Source of the DNA: Kordia algicida
Lineage (GTDB): Bacteria; Bacteroidota; Bacteroidia; Flavobacteriales; Flavobacteriaceae
Assembly (NCBI RefSeq): GCF_051013375.1
Contig: NZ_CP142125.1
DNA: 64,000 nucleotides
Strand: one strand, 5' to 3'
Shown: one piece after another, positions 44,175 through 51,865 of the stretch
Numbering within the stretch: position 1 is the stretch's first letter
Layout: each line of letters begins with the position of its first letter
Notes under the pieces: generated by a model
Databases searched by the model: none
What the model saw: only the letters and a program-made list of their open reading frames with translations
Told to the model about the DNA's origin: nothing
Made by a program: the position numbers and the translations under genes

Positions 44175-45416
44175 ATGGATGTACAAGAATTATTTTGTTT
44201 GGTAAATGATTTTTTGATTGCAAAAGAATACGATCCTACAACCGCAATGTATCTTAATTTGATTGTGAATTGTATTGCTGTAGGAATTATTGCTTTTGTG
44301 ATTGATTATGTTATTAGACGTGTTTTGATTGCGTTAGCCTATCGAATTGCCCCAAAAACGAAGAATAATTTTGATGATTTTCTGATTAAGAACAAACTGC
44401 CGCAAAATGTAGCACACTTGATTCCTGTGTTTTTTATAGAACAAATATCGCCTTTTTTGTTTGTAGATTTCCCTGATTTTCAACGTGGTTTTTTGACTGC
44501 TATAGATATTTTCTTGGTAATTTTAGTGATACGTGTAATTCGTAGTATTTTAAATTCACTTCGCGATTTTCTGAAGACTTTAAACGCTTTTAAAGACAAA
44601 CCTATAGATAGTTATATTCAGGTCTTTATGATTTTTGTGTGGACTGTGGGTATTATTCTAAGTTTTTCTATCCTTACGGGAAAATCTATTGTTGCCTTTG
44701 TAACCACTTTGGGAGCATTATCTGCCGTTATTCTACTGATTTTCAGAGATACAATTCTCGGTTTTGTAGCAAGTATTCAGGTAGCTGTAAATGATATGGT
44801 TCGTATTGGCGATTGGATTACGATGGAGAATTATGGTGCCGATGGCGATGTGATTGAGATTAATTTGGCTACCGTAAAAGTTCAGAATTTTGATAAAACC
44901 ATCACAACAATTCCAACATACGCGTTGATTTCTGATTCTTTTAAAAATTGGCGTGGAATGAACGATTCTGGCGGAAGACGAATTAAACGTTCTATTATTA
45001 TTAAAACAACAAGCATTCATTACCTCAGCGATGAAGAAATTGAAAGTTTGAAAAAGATACAATTGATTTCAGATTATTTGGTGCAACGTCAAGAAGATAT
45101 TGAGAAATATAATGGAAAACGCGCTGTAGATAAGTCTTTGTTGATTAATGGACGAAATATGACTAATATTGGTGTGTTTCGGAAGTATGTAGAATCGTAT
45201 CTAGAAACGCATCCAGCAATTAATAAAGAGATGACGATTATGAGTCGTCAGTTAGCACAAACTCCGCAGGGAATTCCGTTAGAAATTTATGCGTTTAGTC
45301 AGGATAAAGTCTGGAAAAACTACGAATACATTATGGGCGATATATTTGACCATTTGTTAGCGGCTGTTCCGTTTTTTTATTTGGAAGTATATGAGTTGGA
45401 AGTTGGTGGATCGTAG
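44175..45416 (+). CDS. Mechanosensitive ion channel, MscS family (YbdG-like)
   Basis: A 413-aa inner-membrane channel, close to the length of E. coli YbdG. About five hydrophobic segments fill residues 20-205. The pore helix and the start of the cytoplasmic beta domain are seen in AFVTTLGALSAVILLIFRDT and ILGFVASIQVAVNDMVRIGD. These are followed by DGDVIEINLATVKVQNFDKT and the beta-domain strand TTIPTYALISDSFKNW. The C-terminal alpha/beta part is extended (residues 270-413), which supports the YbdG group. It protects against osmotic downshock. It is divergent from the locus regulator, with no obvious link to it. Confidence 0.9.
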   Translation: MDVQELFCLVNDFLIAKEYDPTTAMYLNLIVNCIAVGIIAFVIDYVIRRVLIALAYRIAPKTKNNFDDFLIKNKLPQNVAHLIPVFFIEQISPFLFVDFPDFQRGFLTAIDIFLVILVIRVIRSILNSLRDFLKTLNAFKDKPIDSYIQVFMIFVWTVGIILSFSILTGKSIVAFVTTLGALSAVILLIFRDTILGFVASIQVAVNDMVRIGDWITMENYGADGDVIEINLATVKVQNFDKTITTIPTYALISDSFKNWRGMNDSGGRRIKRSIIIKTTSIHYLSDEEIESLKKIQLISDYLVQRQEDIEKYNGKRAVDKSLLINGRNMTNIGVFRKYVESYLETHPAINKEMTIMSRQLAQTPQGIPLEIYAFSQDKVWKNYEYIMGDIFDHLLAAVPFFYLEVYELEVGGS

Positions 45417-46064
45417 GCTTCGACTCCGCTCAGCCTACTCGACTCCGTTCAGCCTACTTTTGCTTTTGCTTTCGCTTTCGCTTTGCTCAATTGAAACATT
45501 CAAAAATTTAATGATTCAAAGTCGTTTCTGATAGCATTATTTGATTTTATATAAAAATGCTAAATGCTGAGTTTAAAATTTTAAATGTGTTTTTAAGAAA
45601 AATTTGAGTGTTGTTTGAAACTAATTGATACATTTCCAAATTTTCAAATTGCCACATTAATTAGACTCGCTTTGCTCATCAAAATTGAAAGATTTAAAAA
45701 TTCAATAATTCAAGGTTGTTTCTAACACTATTTATAAATAAATCAATTCCTTTGAGGTCTTCAACTAAAAGTTTGATTAAAAAATTCTGAGATTGCTATC
45801 GCTCTTAATAAGATTTTTTTTTTTGTTAGAATTTACAATTACTCTTAGAACTTGACTAATACCTAATACCCAAAAGCTAATGCCTAATTTTTTAGCTTCG
45901 CTCATCACAATTGAAAGATTTAAAAATTCAATAATTCAAGGTTGTTTCTAACTCTATTTACAAATAAACCAATTCCTTTGAGGTCTTCAATTAAAAAGGT
46001 TGACTATAGAAACTTCTCAATACTAAATACTCAATACTCAATACTCAATTCTAATATCTCCATA
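45417..46064. repeat. Repeat-rich intergenic region related to 11407-12121
   Basis: No gene seen. It begins with two cgactccgctcagcctact-type tracts (45420-45460), then a full copy of the ~182-bp unit (ttcgctttgctcaattga at 45477 through cacattaattagactcgc at 45670). Further partial copies lie at 45665-45720 and 45897-45960. The end (46010-46064) has short words such as tactcaatactcaa. Confidence 0.6.
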
Positions 46065-46613
46065 CTACTCAAATAAATCATTTAGTTTTTCAAATACTTC
46101 TTTCGCGTAGGCTTTGTTAAACGGAACGTATTTTTTAGCGAGTTCCGTATCTGCTAACTCTGCTTCTATTTGTGCTAGCGGAAGTAAAGTGACGTCTGCC
46201 ACCTCTTCTTCTTGGAGTGTTACTTGCAAAGGTTCGTCTGGAATTTCGCAGGCAAAGATGGTAATGAATTCCCGATCGTGGTAATCTTCTGCGTGTTGAT
46301 AATCGATTCGGAAATGTCCTATTTGTAGTAGTTTTTCTGATTGAACTGTGATTCCAAGTTCTTCTTGCGCTTCACGGACGGCGGTTTGCAAAGCATCTTC
46401 TCCACTACTGATATGTCCTGCCACAGAAACGTCCCAACAGTTTGGAAAGTTCGGTTTGATCGCCGCACGCAATTGCAAAACTACTTTTCCTGTTTTGGTA
46501 TACAACCACAAATGTGTAGACGCATGAAAATGTCCGTATCGATGCACTTCTCGTTTTGGAAGGATTTCGCCTGTAGGTTTTCCTTGTTCGTCTAGGATAT
46601 CTATGAGTTCCAT
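46065..46613 (-). CDS. NUDIX hydrolase (YfcD / IPP-isomerase-like branch)
   Basis: A 182-aa NUDIX enzyme. The NUDIX box fits GX5EX7REUXEEXGU: it starts at GHISSGEDALQTAV and continues REAQEELGI (residues ~66-88), with the metal-binding glutamates intact. The N-terminus (ELIDILDEQGKPTGEILPKR) and HRYGHFHASTHLWLY are typical of the branch that also contains isopentenyl-diphosphate isomerase and YfcD. The isomerase's catalytic Cys is not evident, so a pyrophosphohydrolase of unknown substrate is more likely. Stand-alone gene. Confidence 0.85.
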   Translation of the reverse strand: MELIDILDEQGKPTGEILPKREVHRYGHFHASTHLWLYTKTGKVVLQLRAAIKPNFPNCWDVSVAGHISSGEDALQTAVREAQEELGITVQSEKLLQIGHFRIDYQHAEDYHDREFITIFACEIPDEPLQVTLQEEEVADVTLLPLAQIEAELADTELAKKYVPFNKAYAKEVFEKLNDLFE

Positions 46614-46927
46614 TGGTTTGTTGTTAGTTGTCAGTTGTTTTATAGTCTAAACTCGTACATTTATAGACTGCTGAACTTTTTGTTTTTTGTTTGCATTGAG
46701 CTTTTAGAAGTTTGGATTTATTTTACTCATAACTCCTTTTAGTTCTTTAATAGAACTTTCTTCTTCTAAAGCTATTGTTTTTTGTCACGAATTCACAAAT
46801 TATTTTGTGTTTACTCTTGTGTGTTTTTCACGAATTTTTGAGTGAGTTTACAGAGTTATTGGATGTTTTTTGATCTAATTTAAAATTTAGCATTTAACAT
46901 TCAAAATACAAATACAAAATTAAGCAA
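46614..46927. other. Intergenic region, AT-rich, no gene seen
   Basis: It contains degenerate tracts such as gtcacgaattcacaaattatt and ttcacgaatttttgagtga, which look like fragments of intergenic repeats. No start codon with a convincing frame and no strong terminator are seen. Confidence 0.4.
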
Positions 46928-47605
46928 TTATACATTCTGACATTGTGGAACTATTGTCTTTAATGTTTGATTGATAATGGGTGATACAGCACTAGAAATT
47001 GCTTCCCGTACTTGTCCTTTAAAAATTGCCATAGTCATTTCTTCTAAAGGCACTGTAAATTCACTAAAAGCTCCTAATCCACCAACATGTACATTGACAT
47101 TTCCATAGTTGATTACTGGCGGACTAAGCATTATAGCCTCTAAACACACCTTTTCTCCATCAATACTAGCAGTAAATGAACCTGTTGATTGCGCTTTTAC
47201 CGCAGTTACATTCGCTGAACCGTTAATTCCCGTTGAGCGGTGCAAATATTCACACCTAGCTTGGAACTCACCACCAATATGAGCAGAAAGATTACTTGTT
47301 AATGAAGCTGTCATGGCAACAGTACCTACGAGCTCATTTGGATTGGCTCCTTGATGTGCTGCTGTAATTTGCAACTGATCTATGTGAAAAGAACTCAAAC
47401 CTACCATGTTAATGATATTAAAATTAGTCTCAACTCTGGCATGACAAATTCCCAAATTGATATTACCAGGCGAGTTTACTCTATGCGCAATTTGTCCCCA
47501 AGGATCTAGATGATTACTCTTTATGGTTCCTTGAATTTCCGAATTAATTTTCGGTAACATATTTTTAATGATACTGTTTAAAACATCTTGGTTTGAATTG
47601 CTCAT
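46928..47605 (-). CDS. Unknown protein, possible TULIP-fold (group 7 allergen / JHBP-like) lipid-binding protein
   Basis: A 225-aa protein without signal peptide or membrane segment. By eye its layout resembles mite group 7 allergens and insect juvenile-hormone-binding/takeout proteins. An N-terminal amphipathic helix with IIKNMLPKINSEIQGTIKSN is followed by an LDP motif (HLDPWGQIAHRV). Long alternating beta stretches come next (GLSSFHIDQLQITAAHQG, VGTVAMTASLTSNLSAHIGG). A HVGGLGAFSEFTVPLEEMTM segment precedes a C-terminal helix (GQVREAISSAVSPIINQTLK). If correct it binds a hydrophobic ligand in an elongated beta-wrapped tube. This is pattern recognition only. Otherwise it is a hypothetical protein. 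It stands alone between intergenic repeats. Confidence 0.55.
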   Translation of the reverse strand: MSNSNQDVLNSIIKNMLPKINSEIQGTIKSNHLDPWGQIAHRVNSPGNINLGICHARVETNFNIINMVGLSSFHIDQLQITAAHQGANPNELVGTVAMTASLTSNLSAHIGGEFQARCEYLHRSTGINGSANVTAVKAQSTGSFTASIDGEKVCLEAIMLSPPVINYGNVNVHVGGLGAFSEFTVPLEEMTMAIFKGQVREAISSAVSPIINQTLKTIVPQCQNV

Positions 47606-47842
47606 GTTTTATTTTTTGAAATGGTTAGTGTATCAAATGTAGCCAAATGTTTTTTATATGAAAAGCGTAGAATTACGTAATTTAAAAGTTGTGTATTGTC
47701 AGTTGGTCGCTTTGCTCTGTTGTCGGTTGCGTTGTTAACTCCCTGATTACATCAAAGTATAAACTCATATACTTATAAACGTCATTGTTTGTCAATTTGT
47801 TCACTTCACTATTTGTCTTTTTGTCAATTTGTTTGTTTGGTA

Positions 47843-47946
47843 CGTCATTACGAGGAACGCTAGTGACGTGGTAATCTGCTGCTTCAAAGTTCAAAACTTA
47901 TACTACGATAAACGGACTACCACGTCGTAAACTCCTCGTAGTGACG
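47843..47946. repeat. Dispersed palindromic intergenic repeat, copy B
   Basis: An imperfect palindrome of about 104 bp. The left arm from 47843 starts cgtcattacgaggaacgcta and the right arm ends (47915-47946) with actcctcgtagtgacg; each arm is ~32 nt. Copies or parts recur at 3937-4020 and 1332-1367. Followed at 47962-47994 by a short ttattcg tandem run. Confidence 0.65.
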
Positions 47947-48017
47947 ATTCAAAGAATTCAGTATTCGTTATTCGTTATTCGTTATTCGTTATTCAAAAAT
48001 ACTTTTACATTCTGAAT

Positions 48018-48179
48018 TTATAATTCATCATTTTTAATTTGATTCGCTTTTTGTACAATCGCTTTTCGTCGTGCTTTTGTGGCTTCTTTGTCTGCGCGCT
48101 GTTTGTTGAGTTTGCGTTGTAGCAGTTTGGCGTGTTTGGCTTTGTTTTTGGTATTTTTTTGTCCTTTTGGTTTTGGCAT
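48018..48179 (-). CDS. Small basic protein, 53 aa
   Basis: A short ORF starting MPKPKGQKNTKNKAKHAKLL and ending KANQIKNDEL. It is very rich in Lys and Arg (QRKLNKQRADKEATKARRKA) and predicted to be helical, with a typical A-rich sequence before its ATG. The composition suggests nucleic-acid or ribosome association, but no family is recognised. It is too coding-like, with regular codon usage, to be a chance frame. Confidence 0.6.
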   Translation of the reverse strand: MPKPKGQKNTKNKAKHAKLLQRKLNKQRADKEATKARRKAIVQKANQIKNDEL

Positions 48180-48293
48180 TGAGTTAAAGTATAAATTATA
48201 TCGAATCTATTTTAAATTGACTCTTAAGTTTTTTAACAAAAGAAGCACTAAATACTAAATTATAGCTTTCCTTCTTTCTAACAGATTATGTTT

Positions 48294-50126
48294 TTAAAGA
48301 GTTAATATTTCTTCTTTCCTATTTAGCAATTCCAAAATATCATAATAGTGATTTAGAATCTGTTCTCTTTCCCACTTGTGTTCTTTGTTCGTTTTATTAT
48401 ACATGACCAGTTGTTTAGCTGGTAAATTACTCCTGTAAAACTTCCCTTTTATATCTGCTTTTCCTTTGGGAGACTCATCATTCATTTTAGAATTTCCACT
48501 TTTACTCACTAAACATAAATTCCCTAAACAATCCAATACATCTTCGTTTTCATAATTTGAATGAGATTGTGGTAAATGATGTTCCACAGAATTTCGATAC
48601 TTAAACTCAAAGTGAAATTTTTCTTTGTTCTCTGTCCAATATAAGTAATCTATAAAATTAAACAAGAAATGTGGAGTTCTCGTACCTTCACTATAAGGTA
48701 GTTTTTTTATTAGTTTATCATAATTTCTGTTTTCATTAAATAGTTGAATTACTAAACTATTTAATTTGTTTAAATAATCTTTAGGCTTAATTTCTAAATC
48801 ATCAGCATCATCAAACCAACTTAAAATTTCTTGTAAATAATTTTTATATTTCTTTGTTCTAAAGGTAACTTGCAACATTGAAAGACACTTAATTATAGGT
48901 TCTTGTAAGTCATCAAAACTGTTTATGTATTGCAGTCTTCTGTATTTTTTTTTATTTTTTTTATAATAATACATTTTTGGTTTTTGCAAAATCCATTTCG
49001 TATTATCTTCAGATTTTTCGTCTTCAATAACCTTTACTATAAAACGATCAAAAACAACTCTGTAATACAACAGAAAATCAATAAACGTTAGTGGATCTAT
49101 TTCATCTTCTAAATCTTCAAACCATTTTAATAACTCATCGCCATTTAAAGGAACATCTTTTTCTTTATCTAAAAAATAAAGCTTTAAAACATGCATTAAA
49201 AAGTTAGGGAAATCAATGATTGCTTCAAAATCTTCATTTTTATCAAATTTTAAATTGTCTTCTTCTTCCAAGATAGATGTACCAGAAAGAATAGCACTAA
49301 TACTAATTGAGCCATCATCCTCTTTATTTTCTAATTCTTCTTCATCTGTTTCAAAATCATAACCATTGTAATTTTTCCCAAAAAAACAGGTTCTATCTTT
49401 TTTAAATAAACGCTGTATAGGTGTATTCATTTGTGAACAAGCATCCCATATTTTAGCAAATTGAACAGAGCTCCTTTTTTTGCCCTGTATCTTATCTAAA
49501 AGCCTTGCCTTTACTATTTCGTGTTCTTCTAGTTGTTCTCCTCTATTATTCATCACTTCAAAGTAATGAGCAACATCAATATCGGAAGGAATTTCAACTT
49601 TTACCAATTGCACTTGATTGAAAAAATAGTCTTTAAAACCTTTTATAGCATCTTTTGTTAAGTAATCATTAAAGCGAAGTATTTCTGTAGGATCTTTTGC
49701 TTTTAAGTCTACGTTTTCAATATATTCAATGGCCTCATTAAAATGTGATACCAAATGATTTGTGGTCGTCGTTGCGACTGCTCCTCTTTGGTAATATGTA
49801 CTTAAAAAACTTTCTACTTCTGGTCTAGAATCGTATTGTAGCTTAGAGGTTTTAAGTGTTACATCTAATTTTTTTGCTATTAGTGAAAGTGTCGTTAACC
49901 GTTGTTGCCCATCTATTACTTCAAAGTCTCCATTTTTTCTTTTTAAAACAACTAATGTTCCTATAAAGTAAAAGCTTTCTGGATTTTTAGAGTAGTTCTC
50001 ATAAATGTCTCTGAGCAATTGGTGTATTTCATTATCTGTCCAAGCATAGTTTCTTTGATATAAAGGCACTATGTAGTTGGACTGAAATATTTCGCGAATA
50101 CTTTTATTTAAATCTTTTACCTCCAT
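48294..50126 (-). CDS. DUF262/DUF1524 protein (GmrSD-like), island copy C
   Basis: A 610-aa protein. The N-terminal DUF262 domain has IVPLYQRNYAWTDNEIHQLL (~18-37), YFIGTLVVL and the hallmark VIDGQQRLTTLSL (~70-82). The C-terminal DUF1524 part has an HNH-type motif SVEHHLPQSHSNYENEDVLD followed by LGNLCLVSKSGNSKMND. Together these match the GmrSD type IV restriction architecture, which cuts modified phage DNA in an NTP-dependent way. The middle is acidic (ETDEEELENKEDDGSISI). It is the last gene of the operon, 5 bp after copy B. Its target in this organism is unknown. Confidence 0.82.
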   Translation of the reverse strand: MEVKDLNKSIREIFQSNYIVPLYQRNYAWTDNEIHQLLRDIYENYSKNPESFYFIGTLVVLKRKNGDFEVIDGQQRLTTLSLIAKKLDVTLKTSKLQYDSRPEVESFLSTYYQRGAVATTTTNHLVSHFNEAIEYIENVDLKAKDPTEILRFNDYLTKDAIKGFKDYFFNQVQLVKVEIPSDIDVAHYFEVMNNRGEQLEEHEIVKARLLDKIQGKKRSSVQFAKIWDACSQMNTPIQRLFKKDRTCFFGKNYNGYDFETDEEELENKEDDGSISISAILSGTSILEEEDNLKFDKNEDFEAIIDFPNFLMHVLKLYFLDKEKDVPLNGDELLKWFEDLEDEIDPLTFIDFLLYYRVVFDRFIVKVIEDEKSEDNTKWILQKPKMYYYKKNKKKYRRLQYINSFDDLQEPIIKCLSMLQVTFRTKKYKNYLQEILSWFDDADDLEIKPKDYLNKLNSLVIQLFNENRNYDKLIKKLPYSEGTRTPHFLFNFIDYLYWTENKEKFHFEFKYRNSVEHHLPQSHSNYENEDVLDCLGNLCLVSKSGNSKMNDESPKGKADIKGKFYRSNLPAKQLVMYNKTNKEHKWEREQILNHYYDILELLNRKEEILTL

Positions 50127-50131
50127 GACTG

Positions 50132-51568
50132 TTAAGATTTTAATTTTGAATAATCGATATCAACCTTAAATTCATCAAAAAAAGAAATTATAATATCTTC
50201 TACTTTTACACAAACAATGTCTTTTTTTGCTAGTTCTGTTATGGGTCTTAATTCAAAATAGTTTTTACTTTGTGCTATGATTGAAAAAATTGCTGTATCT
50301 GAAGGATATTTTGCCACAGCAGCATATTTTACTTGCTGTTTTTCTAAGCGCAAGCGATATACAACAGCGTATAGTTCTTTATAGTATTTATGTACACCTT
50401 TTTCACCGTATTTATCAAAAAGTAAGATAATTAGTGATTTATAAAGCTCTCTTAAATATTGGTCGCCTGTTCTATAACTATTTTTATAAAAACATTGTTT
50501 CTGATAAAAATTTTTAAATTCTTTTAAAAAATAAGGAGTTGCTTTATGAATGAAAAGTTGCTTGTAAATCTCTACATAAGATTCTATATAGTCAAAAAAA
50601 GACTTCCCATTGATTATGGGTTGATTGATAGAAACAAAATCGTTCACATTAGAAAGATGCTTTTGGTTAAAACGAGATTTTATGCCCTTTACTTGCACTT
50701 GTAATCCATTAAAATAGTTTAAAGCAACTGCATGTAGTAAATTGCTGTTGTGAAATGGATATTCCATTTCTTCCTTCACTTTAATGGTGTGTCCTTTAAA
50801 TTCTGCTATTTCATTTTTACTAAAACCAAAAGCTGCTTGCTTTTTGCTCCAGATTCTAGTTCTATACAATTGCTCATTAAACAACTGTTTTAAAACATCT
50901 TGTGGTTTGTGTTTCGTATTTAATGGATCGATTACAAATCGCGTCGCATTTTCCCAACGTCGATCACTTTCCATTTTATCTTCATTCGTAGCTTGCTCAT
51001 CTTCCATAGCTCTAATATGATAGGCTTTTAAAAGATTATAAGCTTCTAAGCTTTTACCACGACTGTTTTGCGAATCAAACATTTGAAAAGATTCTGATAG
51101 TTTGCTAACTCGTACTTCTACAAACTCACAAAACTTATTGATGTAGTTTAAAAAGTCTGCTTTTTCTTGTGCAATATTTTCTGCTAACCAATACACAATA
51201 AAATCATTATTTTTGAGAATGCATTTTTCAGAATCACTATGGTTAAATTTTAAATTTTCTGATAAAGTAATTGCCTGCTCAGATGCTAACTGACGTAAAA
51301 TTAGTATTAATGTAGTAATGCGTTGTTGTCCATCAATAATTTGAAAACCACTTTCTGGCTTTTTTTTATCTTCATACAGAATAACACTCCCAATTCTATA
51401 AGCACTTTTTACTTGTTTCCAACTCCCATAAATATCTTCTAATAGTTGCAGTACATTTTTTTCTGTCCAACGATAAGGGCGTTGAAAACCTGGTATTTGT
51501 AGGTTTTGACTCAATACATCAGTAACCTTCTTTATTTCTGCCTGTATTGTTTTTTCTTGTTTACTCAA
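50132..51568 (-). CDS. DUF262 protein without HNH domain, island copy B
   Basis: A 478-aa protein with a DUF262 domain: IPGFQRPYRWTEKNVLQLLE (~25-44), YRIGSVILYED and FQIIDGQQRITTLILILRQL (~75-94), then FQMFDSQNSRGKSLEAYNLL. No DUF1524/HNH motif is seen at the C-terminus, so it may act with copy C (next gene, 5 bp away) as separate GmrS- and GmrD-like subunits. The frame starts with TTG at 51568; an in-frame stop lies two codons upstream and the next Met is deep inside the domain. Confidence 0.8.
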   Translation of the reverse strand: MSKQEKTIQAEIKKVTDVLSQNLQIPGFQRPYRWTEKNVLQLLEDIYGSWKQVKSAYRIGSVILYEDKKKPESGFQIIDGQQRITTLILILRQLASEQAITLSENLKFNHSDSEKCILKNNDFIVYWLAENIAQEKADFLNYINKFCEFVEVRVSKLSESFQMFDSQNSRGKSLEAYNLLKAYHIRAMEDEQATNEDKMESDRRWENATRFVIDPLNTKHKPQDVLKQLFNEQLYRTRIWSKKQAAFGFSKNEIAEFKGHTIKVKEEMEYPFHNSNLLHAVALNYFNGLQVQVKGIKSRFNQKHLSNVNDFVSINQPIINGKSFFDYIESYVEIYKQLFIHKATPYFLKEFKNFYQKQCFYKNSYRTGDQYLRELYKSLIILLFDKYGEKGVHKYYKELYAVVYRLRLEKQQVKYAAVAKYPSDTAIFSIIAQSKNYFELRPITELAKKDIVCVKVEDIIISFFDEFKVDIDYSKLKS

Positions 51569-51614
51569 ACCTCAACTGTTTTTTTTTGAATGGTATATTG
51601 TTTTTTGAAACAGA

Positions 51615-51854
51615 TTACATTGGATGAATAATAACTCGGCTATTATTAATTGCACTTAATGAAACTGACATCGTAGAAAGACAATTTGTAATAGCTTCTA
51701 ATAATTCCTCTAAATTTTTAAATTTATCTGACACTAATAAGAAACAAACAAGACACTCGTTAGGACTGTTCCTGTTTAATAAGTTTAACCGAGTTTCATT
51801 AGCTAGGTTGCATTTTGCTAATTGGTCACGTACTTTTATTAATAATTCATCCAT
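51615..51854 (-). CDS. Small hypothetical protein, 79 aa, in the restriction island
   Basis: A small acidic-to-neutral protein (DELLIKVRDQLAKCNLANET ... EELLEAITNCLSTMSVSLS) with helical character and three Cys. It starts 11 bp after the hsdS stop and ends 46 bp before DUF262 copy B on the same strand, so it belongs to the operon. No family recognised. It could be a regulator, an inhibitor or a structural partner. Confidence 0.55.
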   Translation of the reverse strand: MDELLIKVRDQLAKCNLANETRLNLLNRNSPNECLVCFLLVSDKFKNLEELLEAITNCLSTMSVSLSAINNSRVIIHPM

Positions 51855-51865
51855 AATTATAGCTC

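Noticed and set aside
46928..47605. Outer-membrane or secreted protein
   Set aside because: No signal peptide, lipobox or sorting domain is visible; the first residues are polar.
47682..47894. 70-codon minus-strand frame
   Set aside because: Its N-terminus is encoded by the left arm of the palindromic repeat and it has no recognisable features.
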